Positions 4,697-5,168 of a stretch of 5,168 nucleotides of DNA are shown here, piece by piece. Origin of the DNA: Stenotrophomonas sp. (GTDB taxonomy: Bacteria; Pseudomonadota; Gammaproteobacteria; Xanthomonadales; Xanthomonadaceae); the NCBI GenBank assembly GCA_003248565.1, contig QFOV01000239.1, positions 1-5,168 on the forward strand, given 5' to 3'. The notes under the pieces are model-generated. The model did no database searches. It saw nothing but the letters and a program-made list of their open reading frames with translations, and was not told the DNA's origin. The position numbers were made by a program, and so were the translations under genes. Numbering within the stretch: position 1 is the first letter of the stretch; each line of letters begins with the position of its first letter.

Positions 4697-5168
4697 TCAA
4701 CGCGCCATCGCGCGCGTCTGTTCCAGCTCCACCTGGAGGGTAGAAGCCAATTCATCCCGGGCCACCTCGAACTGCTGCTCACGGAGCAGATCCTTCACCG
4801 CCACCACGCCGCGCGCCAGCTCGTCCTCACCGGCCAGCACCACGAAGCGGATACCGGCCTTGGCCGCATACTGGAACTGCTTGCCGATCTTCTTCGGCTC
4901 CATCTGCACTTCGGTATTGATGCCGCCGGCCCGCAGGCGACGGGCGATATCCAACGACTGCGGCATCGCCGCCTCGTCCATCAACGCGACCATCGCATGC
5001 ACGCTGCTTTCAGCGATTCCGTCGATAAGATTGGCCTCGCGCAGCTGCCAGAACAAACGTGTCAGGCCGATCGAGATACCAACGCCCGGCAACTTGGACT
5101 TGGTGTAGTGGCTGGCCAGGTCGTCATAACGGCCGCCCGAGCAGATCGAGCCGATCTGCGGGTGATCA
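4697..5168 (-). CDS. hisS: Histidyl-tRNA synthetase, 3' part only
   Basis: A class II aminoacyl-tRNA synthetase that charges tRNA-His. The window holds the last 156 codons, and the gene continues past the right edge; reading back from 5092 I obtain the further residues DHPQIGSICSGGRYDD. Visible parts, numbered within the fragment: the histidine-binding signature SICSGGRYDDL (7-17), motif 3 with its conserved arginine in GVGISIGLTRL (28-38), and the C-terminal anticodon-binding domain (about 56-145, VHAMVALMDEA to RDELASTL). The anticodon-binding domain distinguishes it from HisZ, the catalytically inactive paralogue that assists short-form HisG. The stop is TGA at 4699-4697, followed at once by the terminator. 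It lies upstream of the histidine genes on the same strand but appears to be a separate transcription unit. Confidence 0.97.
   Translation of the reverse strand, partial: DHPQIGSICSGGRYDDLASHYTKSKLPGVGISIGLTRLFWQLREANLIDGIAESSVHAMVALMDEAAMPQSLDIARRLRAGGINTEVQMEPKKIGKQFQYAAKAGIRFVVLAGEDELARGVVAVKDLLREQQFEVARDELASTLQVELEQTRAMAR

Noticed and set aside
4350..4700. 116-aa minus-strand open frame in the hisS-regulator spacer
   Set aside because: It translates the terminator and REP repeats; the periodic Cys-Arg-Ala-Glu-Pro pattern follows from the DNA repeat and not from a protein.
4697..5168. HisZ (ATP phosphoribosyltransferase regulatory subunit) instead of HisRS
   Set aside because: A full anticodon-binding domain follows motif 3, and the hisG present is the long form that does not need HisZ.

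Overview
The window is a GC-rich stretch of a gammaproteobacterial chromosome. It most likely comes from the Xanthomonadaceae, with Stenotrophomonas or a very close relative as my best guess. Two things point there. The His proteins read like those I recall from Stenotrophomonas and Xanthomonas. The hisS downstream spacer also carries small hairpin repeats bordered by GTAG, of the type described as SMAG elements in S. maltophilia. The genus is inferred, because no database search was possible.

All recognisable genes lie on the minus strand, so the biological order runs from right to left. At 5168-4697 is the 3' end of hisS (histidyl-tRNA synthetase), followed by a strong intrinsic terminator (4694-4667). 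The spacer that follows holds an array with an exact 154-bp period (4660-4285, about 2.4 copies), built from inverted pairs of GTAG REP hairpins separated by a CCCTCCC-type palindrome. Next comes a compact promoter (4265-4237), overlapped by a 24-bp near-perfect palindrome (4241-4218). It drives a five-gene run: a TrpR-superfamily regulator of the YerC/YecD type (4212-3883), hisG (3873-2962), hisD (2965-1670), hisC (1673-594) and the first 199 codons of a bifunctional hisB (597 to the window edge).

hisG, hisD, hisC and hisB form a tightly coupled biosynthetic operon. HisG commits PRPP and ATP to the pathway, HisB dehydrates IGP and dephosphorylates histidinol-P, HisC transaminates between those two steps, and HisD makes histidine. 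Each of the three junctions hisG/hisD, hisD/hisC and hisC/hisB is a 4-nt start/stop overlap. hisS uses the product to charge tRNA-His and ends under 0.5 kb upstream, behind its own terminator.

The most interesting signal is regulatory. The palindrome at the promoter has the half-site geometry of the E. coli trp operator (GTA-N-TAG, 4 bp, CTA-N-TAC), and the first gene of the operon encodes a TrpR-fold protein. That protein keeps several equivalents of the tryptophan-pocket residues but changes the Gly85 equivalent to Val. The simplest reading is an autoregulated, TrpR-like control of histidine synthesis with a different co-repressor, in place of the enterobacterial His-rich leader peptide, of which there is no trace. 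A second item of interest is that the HisB phosphatase domain lacks all four zinc ligands of the E. coli enzyme.
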